DNA from: Cellulomonas fimi ATCC 484
GTDB taxonomy: Bacteria > Actinomycetota > Actinomycetes > Actinomycetales > Cellulomonadaceae
Direction of reading: 5' to 3'
Length of the DNA: 64,000 nt
Assembly: GCF_000212695.1 (NCBI RefSeq)
Contig: NC_015514.1
Span: 744,001-808,000, forward strand
This document shows, piece by piece, positions 15,572 to 24,285 of the stretch (within the stretch, counting starts at the first letter, position 1; each line of letters begins with the position of its first letter). The notes beneath the pieces were generated by a model that was given only the letters and a program-made list of their open reading frames with translations, made no database searches and was not told the origin of the DNA. Made by a program: the position numbers and the translations under genes.

Positions 15572-16770
15572 GCGAAGGAGGAGACCGCACCGAGAAGGCC
15601 ACGCCTCAGCGGATGCGTGAGATCCGCCGCAAGGGCGGGCTCGGCCGGTCGCAGGACCTGTCCGCGTGGGTGGGCCTCGGCGCAGCCGCGGCGGTGCTGC
15701 CGCTCGTCGTCGACCGCGCGCGGGCGGCCGCGCTCGACCAGATGGCGGCGTTCCGCGACGTCGCCGCCGACCCCGACGGCACGGACGTCGTGCAGGTGCT
15801 GGGCGACGGCCTCGGGACGATCCTCACGACGCTGCTGCCGCTGTTCGCGGTCGGGGTGGTCGCGGCGGTCGCGGTGAGCGCCGCGCAGGGTGGCGTGCAC
15901 CTGCACCGCCTGCGGCTGCACGCCGACCACCTCAAGCCCAAGGGTGTCGCGAGCCGGCTCGTCGGCGGGCAGGCGTGGTGGCAGGGCATCAAGACGCTGC
16001 TCAAGACCGCGGCCGTCGCGCTCGTGCTGCTCGCCGCGGTGCAGGCCATCGCGCCCGCGCTGCTCGCGTCCGGCCGGCTGCCGCTGTCGCACCTCATCGG
16101 CATCGCCACCGACGGCACGGCGACCCTGCTGCGCACCGGCATCGCCGCGGGCGTGCTGCTCGCGGTCGCCGACGTCGTGGTCGTGTGGCGGCGCAACCGC
16201 AAGCAGACCCGCATGACGCTCCGCGAGGTCAAGGAGGAGCACAAGCGGACCGAGGGGGACCCGATGCTCAAGGGCGCGATCCGCTCCAAGCAGCTCGCGA
16301 TGAGCCGCAACCGCATGATGGCCGAGGTCGCGAACGCGGACGTCGTGCTCGTCAACCCGACGCACGTGGCCGTCGCGCTGCGCTACGAGCCGGGTACGGG
16401 CGCGCCGCGCGTCGTCGCCAAGGGCGCGGGCGCGGTCGCGGCCAAGATCCGCAGCGCCGCGTCCGACGCGCGCGTCCCCATGGTCGAGGACGTGCCCCTG
16501 GCCCGCGCGCTGCACGCCGCGTGCGAGCTCGGCCAGGAGATCCCCGCGCACCTGTTCACGGCCGTCGCGCGCGTCCTCGCGTTCGTCATGGCGCTGCGCC
16601 GCCGCGGCGCCGCGTCCGGCCAGCACCGCGTCCCCGGCGGCTCGACCCTGCCGCCCGACGACACCACCGACCACCGCGCGACGGCACGGGCCGCCGTGCG
16701 CGACGCCGCACGTGCCGGCCGCCGCCCCGCCGCCGCCGAGCCCCGCACCGCTCAGGAGACCTCCCGATGA
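15568..16770 (+). CDS. flhB: Flagellar export switch protein FlhB
   Basis: Membrane protein of the export gate whose self-cleavage switches substrate class from hook to filament. GTG 15568 follows AGGAGGG. The 400-residue product begins with the FlhB signature DRTEKATPQRMREIRRKGG, has four membrane helices, and the cytoplasmic autocleavage motif NPTH at residues 263-266. The C-terminal tail after about residue 350 is extended, basic and low complexity. Its stop overlaps the flhA ATG. Its translation is linked to fliR by the tandem mini-ORFs upstream. Confidence 0.97.
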   Translation: MSEGGDRTEKATPQRMREIRRKGGLGRSQDLSAWVGLGAAAAVLPLVVDRARAAALDQMAAFRDVAADPDGTDVVQVLGDGLGTILTTLLPLFAVGVVAAVAVSAAQGGVHLHRLRLHADHLKPKGVASRLVGGQAWWQGIKTLLKTAAVALVLLAAVQAIAPALLASGRLPLSHLIGIATDGTATLLRTGIAAGVLLAVADVVVVWRRNRKQTRMTLREVKEEHKRTEGDPMLKGAIRSKQLAMSRNRMMAEVANADVVLVNPTHVAVALRYEPGTGAPRVVAKGAGAVAAKIRSAASDARVPMVEDVPLARALHAACELGQEIPAHLFTAVARVLAFVMALRRRGAASGQHRVPGGSTLPPDDTTDHRATARAAVRDAARAGRRPAAAEPRTAQETSR

Positions 16771-18824
16771 AGTCCCGGTCCATCGCACCCATGGCGGTCC
16801 CCGCCGGCGTCGTCGGCATCGTGCTGCTGCTCGTCGTGCCGCTGCCCGCGGCGCTGCTCGACGTGCTCATCGCCGTCAACATCACGGCGTCGCTCGTGAT
16901 CCTGCTGACGTCGATGTACGTCAAGCGGCCGCTCGACTTCTCCGTCTTCCCGTCGCTGATCCTCGTGTTCACGCTGTTCCGGCTGGGCCTCAACGTGGCC
17001 TCGACCCGGCTCGTGCTGCGCGACGGCTACGCGGGGCAGGTCATCGAGGCGTTCGGGCACTTCGTCATCGGCGGCTCGCTCGTCATCGGCCTCGTGATCT
17101 TCCTGATCCTCGTGGTCATCCAGTTCGCGGTCATCACCAACGGTGCGGGCCGCGTCGCGGAGGTCGGGGCGCGGTTCACGCTCGACGCGATGCCCGGCAA
17201 GCAGATGGCGATCGACGCCGACCTCAACTCGGGCCTCATCGACGAGGACGAGGCGCGCCGCCGTCGCGCCGACGTGGCCGCGGAGGCCGACTTCTACGGC
17301 GCGATGGACGGTGGCTCGAAGTTCGTCAAGGGCGACGCGATCGCGGGCATCATCATCACGGTCATCAACCTCGTCGGCGGCTTCGTCATCGGCATGGTGC
17401 AGATGGGCATGTCGGCGGGCGAGTCGCTCCAGCGGTTCAGCCTGCTGACGATCGGCGACGGCCTCGTCACGCAGATCCCCGCGCTGCTGCTCTCGGTGTC
17501 CACCGGCATCGTCGTCACGCGCGCCACGGCCGAGGGCGACATGGGGACCGCGGCCGCGAAGCAGCTCGGCCAGTCCCGCACCGCGCTGCTCATCTCCGGC
17601 GGCGCCGCCGTCGCCCTCGCGCTGCTGCCCGGGATGCCGAAGCTGCCGTTCCTGCTGGTCGGCGCGACGCTCATCCTCGTCGCGCAGCGCGTCAAGGCCC
17701 GCGAGCAGCGCGAGGCCGACGCGGCGGCGGCCACCCCGGCGGCGGCCGCGGTCGCGGCGCCGTCGGACACCCCCGAGCAGCTCATCGAGCAGATGCGCGT
17801 CCACACGCTCGAGATCCTGCTCGCGCCCGACCTGGTCGACCTCGTGGGCACGGGCCCGGACCAGGACCTGCTGGCGCGCGTGCGCGGGCTGCGCCGCAAG
17901 ACGGCCATGGAGCTCGGCATCGTCGTGCCGCCGGTCCGCACACGCGACTCCGTCGACCTGCCCCGCGCGACCTACGTCGTGAAGATCGCCGGCGTCGAGG
18001 TCGGCCGCGGCGAGGCGCCCGCGGGGTACATGCTCGCGCTCGGCGACGACCTGTCCGCGCTGCCCGGCACCACGGTGCACGAGCCGGTGTTCGGCCTGCC
18101 CGGCAAGTGGGTGCCGTCCGAGCTGCGGCACGCCGCGGAGATGTCCGGCGCGACGGTCGTCGACCGCGTGTCCGTGCTCATCACGCACCTCGGCGCGCTC
18201 ATCACGCAGAACGCCGCGCGCCTCCTGGGCCGCGAGGACGTGCGGGTGCTCACCGAGTCCGTGAAGAAGGTCAACCCGTCCGTCGTCGAGGAGCTCGTGC
18301 CGTCGCTGCTCAGCCTCGGCGAGGTGCAGCGCGTCCTGCAGGGTCTGCTCACCGAGGAGGTCCCGATCCGCGACCTGGGCCGCATCTACGAGGCGCTCGC
18401 GCTGCGCGCCAAGCTCTCGACCGACCCCGAGGGGCTCGTCGAGGCGGCGCGCGGCGCGCTGGGTCCCGCGCTCGCCGCGCCCTACGTCCAGGACGGTGTG
18501 CTGCGCGTCCTGACGCTCGACCCGGCTCTCGAGCAGACGCTCGTCGAGTCCCTGCGGCCAGGCGACGGCGGCACGCAGCTGCTCGTCGACCCGACGCGTG
18601 TCGAGGCCGTGCTGCACCAGCTGCGCGCCGCGGTCGCCGACGCGGAGGGTGACGGCCGGACCGTCGTGCTCGTGTGCGCGCCGGTCGTGCGGCCCGCGCT
18701 GCGCCGGCTCGTCGCGCTCGGCCTGCCGCGCCTGCCCGTGCTGTCCTACGCCGAGGTGACCGGCGGCGGCCTGACCGTCGAGACCGTGGGGGTGGTGCGC
18801 GGTGACCACGCGATTGCTGCTTGA
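16767..18824 (+). CDS. flhA: Flagellar export gate protein FlhA
   Basis: Large export-gate protein that docks chaperone-substrate complexes on a cytoplasmic nonameric ring. ATG 16767 overlaps the flhB stop. The 685-residue product has about eight N-terminal membrane helices; the FHIPEP-family core is visible as FSVFPSLILVFTLFRLGLN, RVAEVGARFTLDAMPGKQMA and IDADLNSGLIDEDEARRRR (quoted in parts). The C-terminal cytoplasmic domain starts near residue 330. Length is normal. The next gene begins 23 bases before this one ends. Confidence 0.97.
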   Translation: MKSRSIAPMAVPAGVVGIVLLLVVPLPAALLDVLIAVNITASLVILLTSMYVKRPLDFSVFPSLILVFTLFRLGLNVASTRLVLRDGYAGQVIEAFGHFVIGGSLVIGLVIFLILVVIQFAVITNGAGRVAEVGARFTLDAMPGKQMAIDADLNSGLIDEDEARRRRADVAAEADFYGAMDGGSKFVKGDAIAGIIITVINLVGGFVIGMVQMGMSAGESLQRFSLLTIGDGLVTQIPALLLSVSTGIVVTRATAEGDMGTAAAKQLGQSRTALLISGGAAVALALLPGMPKLPFLLVGATLILVAQRVKAREQREADAAAATPAAAAVAAPSDTPEQLIEQMRVHTLEILLAPDLVDLVGTGPDQDLLARVRGLRRKTAMELGIVVPPVRTRDSVDLPRATYVVKIAGVEVGRGEAPAGYMLALGDDLSALPGTTVHEPVFGLPGKWVPSELRHAAEMSGATVVDRVSVLITHLGALITQNAARLLGREDVRVLTESVKKVNPSVVEELVPSLLSLGEVQRVLQGLLTEEVPIRDLGRIYEALALRAKLSTDPEGLVEAARGALGPALAAPYVQDGVLRVLTLDPALEQTLVESLRPGDGGTQLLVDPTRVEAVLHQLRAAVADAEGDGRTVVLVCAPVVRPALRRLVALGLPRLPVLSYAEVTGGGLTVETVGVVRGDHAIAA

Positions 18825-20073
18825 GGGGACCGACCTCGCGGAGCTCATGGCGCACGTGCGCGCCGAGCTCGGCCCGCAGGCCCGGGTCGTCCGCGCGGAG
18901 CGCGTCCGGACGGGCGGCATCGGGGGGTTCTTCGCGCGTGAGCGGTACGAGGTGACGGTCGACGTGCCGCCGCCGCCCGTGGCGCGCCCGGCCGCGCTGC
19001 GCGCGGTGCCCGCGGGCGGCCTGCCCGCGCTGCTCGCCGCGGCCGACGAGGCGGACCAGGTCGGCGGCGCGGGAGGCTCGGACGGCCCGGGCACCGACGC
19101 CGCCGACGACGGGCCGACGTTCGAGCACGTCCTGGAGCAGGTCCGCGCGGTGACCGCCGACCCGCTGCCCGACCCGGGCCTGGCAGCCCCGCCGCCGGCC
19201 CGCGCGCTGCAGGCCGTGGTCCCGCGTCCCGCGGCGGCCGAGCCGCCGTCCGCGTTCGTGCCCCCGGTGCTGCCCGAGCCGCGCGAGCCGGCCGACGGGT
19301 TCGTCCCGGCGACCCCGCCCACCGCGCCGGTCACCGCGCCGGTCACCGCGCCGGTCACCTCCCCGGCCGCGGACCCGCTGCCCGCCGCGCCGCCGACCCA
19401 GGGCGGGACGGACGACGCCGACGACGACCTGCGCACCGCGCTCGCGGACATCGGCGTCCCGGCCACCCTCCTGGTGGGCGACCGCCTGACCCTGTCCGGC
19501 GTGCTCGACGCCGTCCCCGCCGCGCCCCCGCTGCCGCGCAGCGCGGGCTCGGTGCTCGTCGTGCTCGGCACCGAGGACGACGCCGACGCCGCCGCGGGCC
19601 TGCTGGCCGAGCGCCTCCGCCTCCCCGCGGAGGCGGTCCGGCTCGCGGGGACCCTGCCGGGCCGTGGTCGCGGCCGCGGCCGGACTCCGGGCCGGATGGG
19701 CTCGCCCGAGCAGGTCGCGTCGTGGCGTGCAGGCGCACCCGCCGCCGAGCACCCGTGGGTCGTGGCCCTCACCGTGGGCGCGGACCCCGAGGACCGGGCC
19801 GCCGCCCGCGACCTGCTCGCCGCGTGCGACGCCGACCAGGTGTGGGCGGTGCTCGACGCGCGCACCCGCACGGCCGACGCGCGGCGCTGGCTGCGGTCGG
19901 TCGCGCCACGTGTCGACGCGGTCGCGATGCGCGGGCTGCTCGACACCGCCGAGCCCGGCGCGGCGCTCGCGCTGGGCATCCCCGTCGCGTGGATCGACGG
20001 CGTGCCCGCGACCCCGGTCGCGTGGGCGGCGGCGCTGAGCCAGGCGCTGGGGGACCGCGCGCGCTGGGACTGA
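18802..20073 (+). CDS. FlhF-like flagellar protein lacking a P-loop
   Basis: The 423-residue product starts at GTG 18802 inside the end of flhA. The first 50 residues (LAELMAHVRAELGPQARVV, then GGIGGFFARERYEVTVDV) match the N-terminal domain of FlhF, the SRP-type GTPase that sets flagellum position and number. A Pro/Ala-rich linker follows, with a short VTAP repeat near residue 173. Residues about 210-423 look like a GTPase fold, but where FlhF has GPTGVGKTTT this protein has GTEDDADAAAG, so nucleotide binding by the usual P-loop is not possible. Function as a pseudo-GTPase or scaffold is inferred from position and N-terminal similarity. Confidence 0.65.
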   Translation: MTTRLLLEGTDLAELMAHVRAELGPQARVVRAERVRTGGIGGFFARERYEVTVDVPPPPVARPAALRAVPAGGLPALLAAADEADQVGGAGGSDGPGTDAADDGPTFEHVLEQVRAVTADPLPDPGLAAPPPARALQAVVPRPAAAEPPSAFVPPVLPEPREPADGFVPATPPTAPVTAPVTAPVTSPAADPLPAAPPTQGGTDDADDDLRTALADIGVPATLLVGDRLTLSGVLDAVPAAPPLPRSAGSVLVVLGTEDDADAAAGLLAERLRLPAEAVRLAGTLPGRGRGRGRTPGRMGSPEQVASWRAGAPAAEHPWVVALTVGADPEDRAAARDLLAACDADQVWAVLDARTRTADARRWLRSVAPRVDAVAMRGLLDTAEPGAALALGIPVAWIDGVPATPVAWAAALSQALGDRARWD

Positions 20074-20139
20074 CACGCGCCCGTCCCGCGCCGCCGGTCC
20101 TCCGCTCCGCGGGCAGACGGTTCAGCCTGTCGTGGATTC

Positions 20140-20163
20140 AGGATCCTCTGTACTGTTCGCGGG
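20140..20163 (+). promoter_or_regulatory. Leaderless-type promoter and possible operator of the ArsR gene
   Basis: TACTGT (20151-20156) lies seven bases before the GTG at 20164, the geometry of actinobacterial leaderless transcripts. Directly upstream is the perfect 8-base palindrome AGGATCCT (20140-20147), placed where an ArsR-family repressor could cover the promoter. The palindrome is short, so the operator role is tentative. Confidence 0.55.
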
Positions 20164-20496
20164 GTGGAGACCGTCACCCTCACGCACGCGGCCGCGCTCG
20201 CCCGGCTCGGGCACGCCCTGTCCGACCAGACCCGCGCGCGGGTCCTGCTGGCGCTCCGCGAGGCACCGGCCTACCCGTCCGACCTGGCCGACGCCCTCGG
20301 CGTCTCGCGGCAGGTCATGTCCAACCAGCTCGCGTGCCTGCGCGGGTGCGGGCTCGTCGAGTCGGTGCCCGACGGCCGGCGCACGTGGTACCGGCTCGCC
20401 GACCCCCACCTGGCCCCCGCCCTGGACGACCTGCTCCAGCTGCTGCTCGTCGTCGACCCGACGTGCTGCGGCCCGGCCTGCACCTGCACCCGATGA
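20164..20496 (+). CDS. ArsR/SmtB-family metal-responsive repressor
   Basis: Winged-helix repressor of 110 residues from GTG 20164. The DNA-binding helices are seen as AYPSDLADALGVSRQVMSNQLACLRGCGLVE followed by the wing DGRRTWYRLAD (first part spans about residues 38-68). Cys residues sit in the recognition region (LACLRGCG) and in a C-terminal tail DPTCCGPACTC. This Cys distribution recalls soft-metal sensors such as CmtR, but the exact ligands are inferred. Its stop overlaps the start of a cation transporter gene, which it probably represses until the metal binds. Confidence 0.88.
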   Translation: METVTLTHAAALARLGHALSDQTRARVLLALREAPAYPSDLADALGVSRQVMSNQLACLRGCGLVESVPDGRRTWYRLADPHLAPALDDLLQLLLVVDPTCCGPACTCTR

Positions 20497-21191
20497 CCGC
20501 GCCCGCGCCGCGTCCCGCGCCCACCGCCGCGCGGCGCAGGGTCCTCGAGCGGCGGGTCCGCTGGGTCGTCGCGGCGACGATCACCTACAACGTGGTCGAG
20601 GCCGCCGTGGCGCTGGCCGCCGGGACGGTCGCGTCGTCGACCGCGCTCGTGGCGTTCGGCCTGGACTCGGTCGTCGAGGTCCTGTCCGCCGCCGCCGTCG
20701 CGTGGCAGTTCGCCGCCCCCGACCCCGAGACGCGCGAACGCGTCGCGCTGCGGGCGATCGCGCTCTCTTTCGGCGCGCTCGCGGTGTTCGTCACGGTCGA
20801 GGCGGTGCGGTCGCTGCTCGGCGGGCACGACGCCGACCGCTCGACCGTCGGGATCGTGCTCGCCGCCGTGTCGCTCGCCGTCATGCCCGCGCTGTCCTGG
20901 TTCGAGCGTCGCACGGGCCGCGAGCTCGGCTCGGCCACCGCGGTCGCCGACTCGAAGCAGACCCTGCTGTGCTCCTTCCTCTCCGCCGTGCTCCTGCTGG
21001 GGCTGGTCCTCGACGCCGCGCTCGGCTGGTGGTGGGCGGATCCGGTCGCCGCCCTCGCCATCGCCGGCTTCGCCGCTCGCGAAGGACTCGAGGCGTGGCG
21101 CGGCGACGCGTGCGCCCCCGGAGCCGCGCTCACCGGCGTGCCGACCCCCGACCGGAGCTGCTGCCCGGATCCCGACGCGGGCGCACGCTGA
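20493..21191 (+). CDS. Short CDF-type cation efflux transporter
   Basis: Membrane protein of 232 residues, starting at ATG 20493 inside the ArsR stop. Six hydrophobic helices resemble cation diffusion facilitators; charged residues in helix 2 (FGLDSVVEVLSA) and helix 5 (VADSKQTLLCSFLS) are in metal-site positions. It lacks the usual C-terminal cytoplasmic domain and ends in a Cys-rich tail (DACAPGA and SCCPDPD). Coupling to the Cys-rich ArsR gene suggests export of a soft or divalent metal, with the ion unidentified. The family call is good; substrate is inference. Confidence 0.82.
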   Translation: MTAPAPRPAPTAARRRVLERRVRWVVAATITYNVVEAAVALAAGTVASSTALVAFGLDSVVEVLSAAAVAWQFAAPDPETRERVALRAIALSFGALAVFVTVEAVRSLLGGHDADRSTVGIVLAAVSLAVMPALSWFERRTGRELGSATAVADSKQTLLCSFLSAVLLLGLVLDAALGWWWADPVAALAIAGFAAREGLEAWRGDACAPGAALTGVPTPDRSCCPDPDAGAR

Positions 21192-21240
21192 GCCGTGCGC
21201 CGGGTGCGGATCGCGCTGCGGATCGCCGCCCGGCCCGGGC

Positions 21241-21315
21241 TAGGGTCGCCAGGTGCCCCGACCAACCGACCCGCCGCGCCCGGGCGCGGCCGACCGTCCC
21301 GGACCGACGCCGTGA
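21241..21315 (+). other. Leaderless promoter and 20-codon leader ORF coupled to the MFS gene
   Basis: TAGGGT (21241-21246) is followed after six bases by GTG 21253, which opens a 20-residue, proline-rich ORF (VPRPTDPPRPGAADRPGPTP). Its TGA at 21313-21315 overlaps the GTG at 21312 that starts the transporter, which has no ribosome site of its own. This arrangement fits a leaderless leader peptide that brings ribosomes to the transporter start. The peptide could be chance, so confidence is moderate. Confidence 0.45.
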
Positions 21316-22754
21316 CCGGACCGGCGTCGGTCGACGCGCTGTGGCGGGAGCGGCGGACGACCACCGCTGCGCTCGTGACGCTCGTCGTCCTCGTCGCGTT
21401 CGAGTCCTTCGCCGTCGCCACCGTCATGCCGCGCGTCGCCGACGTGCTCGACGGCCACGCGCTGTACGCGTTCGCGTTCGCCGGACCGCTCGCCACGGGT
21501 GTCGTCGGGATGGTCGTCGCCGGGTCGTGGTCCGACCGCGGCGGCCCGTTCCGGCCGTTCCTCGCGGGCGCGCTGCTGTTCGTCGCCGGCCTCGTCGTCG
21601 CGGGCCTCGCGACCACGATGCCCGTGCTCGTCGCGGGCCGGCTCGCGCAAGGGCTCGGTGGCGGCGCCGTCAACGTCACCCTGCTCGTCACGCTGGCGCG
21701 CGCGTACCCGCCGGTGCTGCACCCGCGCGCGTTCGCCTGGTTCTCCGCGGCGTGGGTGCTGCCGTCGCTCGTGGGCCCCGCGGTCGCGGGGATCGTCGCC
21801 GAGGCCGCCGGGTGGCGGTGGGTGTTCCTGGCCGTCGCCGTCCTCGTCGTCCCGACGAGCCTGCCGCTGCTGCGCACGCTGCGTCCCCTCGGGCCCCCCG
21901 AGACCGGCTCCGACGTCACGGCCGCGCAGGCCCGCGTGCGCGTGCTTCTCGCGGTGCTCGTCGCGGCCGCGGTCCTCGCGCTCAACCTCGCCGTCGAGCT
22001 GCCGCCGCCGGCCGCCGCGACGCTCGCCGCCGTCGCGGGCACAGGGGCGCTCGTCGCCGTCCGTCCGCTGCTGCCGCCGGGGTCGCTGCGGGCACGGCCC
22101 GGCCTGCCGAGCGTGCTGACGACCCGGCTGCTCGTGTCCGGCGCCTTCTTCGGCGCGCAGGCGTACGTGCCGTACCTGCTCGCGACGCGCGACGGCTGGG
22201 GCCCGACCGCGAGCGGGCTCGCGCTCACGACCGCGGCCCTCGCGTGGTCCGCCATGTCGGCCGTGCAGGGCCGCCTCGGCCAGCGGCTCATGAGCCGCGA
22301 CGCCGTCCGCGTCGGCACCGCCCTCGTCGTCGCCGCGACCGTCGGTGCGTGGGCCACCGCCGCCGCCGACCTGCACCCCGCGGTGCTCGTCACCACCTGG
22401 ACGCTCGCGGGCGCCGGCATGGGTCTCGCGTCCTCCCGGCTGAACGTGCTGCTGCTCGGCTACTCGCCGCCCGGGACGCAGGGCAGGAACAGCTCGGCGC
22501 TGTCCATCGGCGACTCCGTCGGCGCCGCGCTCGCGCTCGCGGTCAGTGGCGTGCTGTTCGCCCTCGTCGCGGCCGGCGCCGCACCTGACGGCGCTGCTGC
22601 CGTGGCGGACGCGCAGGGCGGCTTCGTCGTGGCGTTCGCGCTGACCGTCGTGCTCGCGGCGGCCGCGGCGCTCGTCGCGCCCCGCGTCGGCGTGCCGCCG
22701 ACGGAGGCGACCCCCGCGGTGCGCGGCCCCGCCGCGGCCGACACCTCGTCGTGA
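21312..22754 (+). CDS. MFS drug/metabolite efflux transporter
   Basis: Integral membrane transporter of the major facilitator superfamily, 480 residues from GTG 21312. The start follows a putative leader ORF and a -10 element; an upstream in-frame GTG at 21195 would lie before the likely transcription start. About 14 hydrophobic helices are visible, with motif A-like GSWSDRGGPFRPF after helix 2 and helix 5 motif C-like WVLPSLVGPAVAGIV. This layout resembles the DHA2/EmrB-type exporters. Substrate cannot be read from sequence. It converges with the CtaG-like gene 10 bases downstream. Confidence 0.85.
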   Translation: MTGPASVDALWRERRTTTAALVTLVVLVAFESFAVATVMPRVADVLDGHALYAFAFAGPLATGVVGMVVAGSWSDRGGPFRPFLAGALLFVAGLVVAGLATTMPVLVAGRLAQGLGGGAVNVTLLVTLARAYPPVLHPRAFAWFSAAWVLPSLVGPAVAGIVAEAAGWRWVFLAVAVLVVPTSLPLLRTLRPLGPPETGSDVTAAQARVRVLLAVLVAAAVLALNLAVELPPPAAATLAAVAGTGALVAVRPLLPPGSLRARPGLPSVLTTRLLVSGAFFGAQAYVPYLLATRDGWGPTASGLALTTAALAWSAMSAVQGRLGQRLMSRDAVRVGTALVVAATVGAWATAAADLHPAVLVTTWTLAGAGMGLASSRLNVLLLGYSPPGTQGRNSSALSIGDSVGAALALAVSGVLFALVAAGAAPDGAAAVADAQGGFVVAFALTVVLAAAAALVAPRVGVPPTEATPAVRGPAAADTSS

Positions 22755-22764
22755 CGGCGCCCGC

Positions 22765-23646
22765 TCACCGCCCGGGGACGGGCAGGACCGTGCCGGCCCC
22801 GCCGCGCGACCGTTCCGGCGTTCCCCTCGTTGCCCGCGTTCCCGGCGACGGGCCGCGCCGTGGGCGCGTGCGGCGGTACCACCCGGCCAGCACCGCGACC
22901 GCGAGCAGGACCTCGACGACGTCGCCGCCCGTGTACATCCACCGCGCCGCGACCTCGCGCTCGGCGACCGAGCCGCTCCCGCCCGGGGGCAGCGCGGCGG
23001 CGTGCACGTAGAGCAGCTTTGCGAGCACCGCGTGCGCAGCAGCCGCGAGGACCAGGACAGTGAGCCTCGTCCGCAGTCCGGGGCGGAGCGGGGACGGGTC
23101 CGGTCCGGCGACCGACCACGTGAAGAGCGTGCCCGCGACGAGCAGGTGGACCCCGACGGCCGCGTGCACCGCGGGGCTGCGCAGCGTCGCGGCGTACAGC
23201 GGCGTCAGGTAGAGCACGTACAGCCCCCCGACGCTGAGGACCGCACCCGCGACGGGGTGCGCGAGCGGGCGCACTGCCGGGTTGCGCAGGGCGGCGGCCC
23301 AGCGGCGGGCACGCGCCGGACGGACGGACGCGAGGGCGAGGGCCACGGGCGCGCCGAGCACGAGCGCGAGGGGTGCCAGCATCCCCAGCACCAGGTGCTG
23401 TGCCATGTGGCCCCGCGGGTCGTGCGCCAGGGAGACGGCGGGAGGCGCGACCGTCGCCGCGACGAGCACCGTCCCCGTGACCCACGCGGCCACGCGCAGC
23501 CCGCTCCACGGTCGCCGGCCCGGCCGTGCGCGGCGCGCGACGGCCGTCAGGTACGCGCCGACGCCCACCGCCGCGACGAGGACCGCCGGCAGCCACCCGA
23601 CCAGGTCACCGCCCGGCCCGTGCGCGTGGGCTCCGAGGAGCAGCAC
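22765..23646 (-). CDS. CtaG-like (caa3-type) cytochrome c oxidase assembly membrane protein
   Basis: Membrane protein of about 293 residues from GTG 23646, of the CtaG_caa3 family (PF09678), implicated in cytochrome oxidase maturation. Seven or so hydrophobic helices are present; conserved HDPRGHMAQHLVLGMLAPLALVLG (split: HDPRGHMAQHLVLG, then MLAPLALVLG) and ARWMYTGGDVVEVLLA segments carry the family His residues. A CTG overlapping the upstream gene's stop could be an earlier start, since AGGAG lies ten bases before it; GTG was preferred. It pairs with a DUF2243 gene, an association often seen in actinobacteria. Confidence 0.8.
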   Translation of the reverse strand: MLLLGAHAHGPGGDLVGWLPAVLVAAVGVGAYLTAVARRARPGRRPWSGLRVAAWVTGTVLVAATVAPPAVSLAHDPRGHMAQHLVLGMLAPLALVLGAPVALALASVRPARARRWAAALRNPAVRPLAHPVAGAVLSVGGLYVLYLTPLYAATLRSPAVHAAVGVHLLVAGTLFTWSVAGPDPSPLRPGLRTRLTVLVLAAAAHAVLAKLLYVHAAALPPGGSGSVAEREVAARWMYTGGDVVEVLLAVAVLAGWYRRTRPRRGPSPGTRATRGTPERSRGGAGTVLPVPGR

Positions 23647-23651
23647 GGCGC

Positions 23652-24173
23652 TCAGCCCGCCCCGGCTCCTGCACCGGGCGGCTCCGGGACGCCCGCGCGA
23701 CCGGTCCGGCCGGGCCGGTCGACGAGCGCCAGCACCGCGCCCGCTGCGAGCAGGGCGAGGGCGCCCGCGTTCCAGGCCACGTCGTAGGGGAGCAGGTCGA
23801 CGTCGTACCGGACCTGGTGGAGGCGCAGCACCTTGTGGTTGACGACGCCGTCGAACAGCTGGAACGCTCCGGCGCCGAGCAGGGCGCCGGACCACGCCGC
23901 CCGCCGGGCGAGGGTCCGCCGCCGGTGCTGGTCCGCGAGCAGGAAGGCACCCACGACGAGCGCGACGAGCTCGGCCGCGTGCAGCAGGCCGTCGGACAGC
24001 AGCCCCAGCTGCGGCGTGCCCCGGTCGTAGAAGTGGTGCCAGCCGAGGAGCTGGTGGAAGACGATCTCGTCGACCGCGGCCATGAGACCGGCGCCGACCA
24101 GGAGCGCGGACAGCCGCGACCTGCGGCGGTCCGGCCGCCGCCGGCCGTCGGTCCCGACCACGCCCCCCGTCAT
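23652..24173 (-). CDS. DUF2243 family membrane protein
   Basis: Four-helix membrane protein of 173 residues from ATG 24173. The conserved segments FHQLLGWHHFYDRG, LLSDGLLHAAELVALV and FQLFDGVVNHKVLRLHQVR are typical of DUF2243. The repeated His residues suggest a metal or haem contact, but the biochemical role is unknown. GATCCT lies six bases before the ATG, a variant of the leaderless promoter pattern. It is co-directional with, and six bases from, the CtaG-like gene, suggesting a shared respiratory role (inference). Confidence 0.8.
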   Translation of the reverse strand: MTGGVVGTDGRRRPDRRRSRLSALLVGAGLMAAVDEIVFHQLLGWHHFYDRGTPQLGLLSDGLLHAAELVALVVGAFLLADQHRRRTLARRAAWSGALLGAGAFQLFDGVVNHKVLRLHQVRYDVDLLPYDVAWNAGALALLAAGAVLALVDRPGRTGRAGVPEPPGAGAGAG

Positions 24174-24240
24174 CGGCCCAGGATCACCCGGCCCGCGGGC
24201 GGGCGCGCGCCGGGTGCGTGCGTGCCCCGGGGATGCGACG

Positions 24241-24276
24241 GCTGCGCCCCCGCCCCACGAGGGACGGGGGCGCAGC
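24241..24276 (-). terminator. Hairpin terminator after the GH94 gene
   Basis: Perfect 12-bp inverted repeat, GCTGCGCCCCCG paired with CGGGGGCGCAGC, around a 12-base loop that can pair three more bases. It starts ten bases beyond the stop of the GH94 phosphorylase and separates it from the DUF2243 gene. Confidence 0.8.
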
Positions 24277-24285
24277 CGGGAGGTG

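Noticed and set aside
16752-20183. 1143-residue minus-strand open frame opposite flhA and the flhF-like gene
   Set aside because: Same explanation: composition-driven shadow of strongly conserved flhA.
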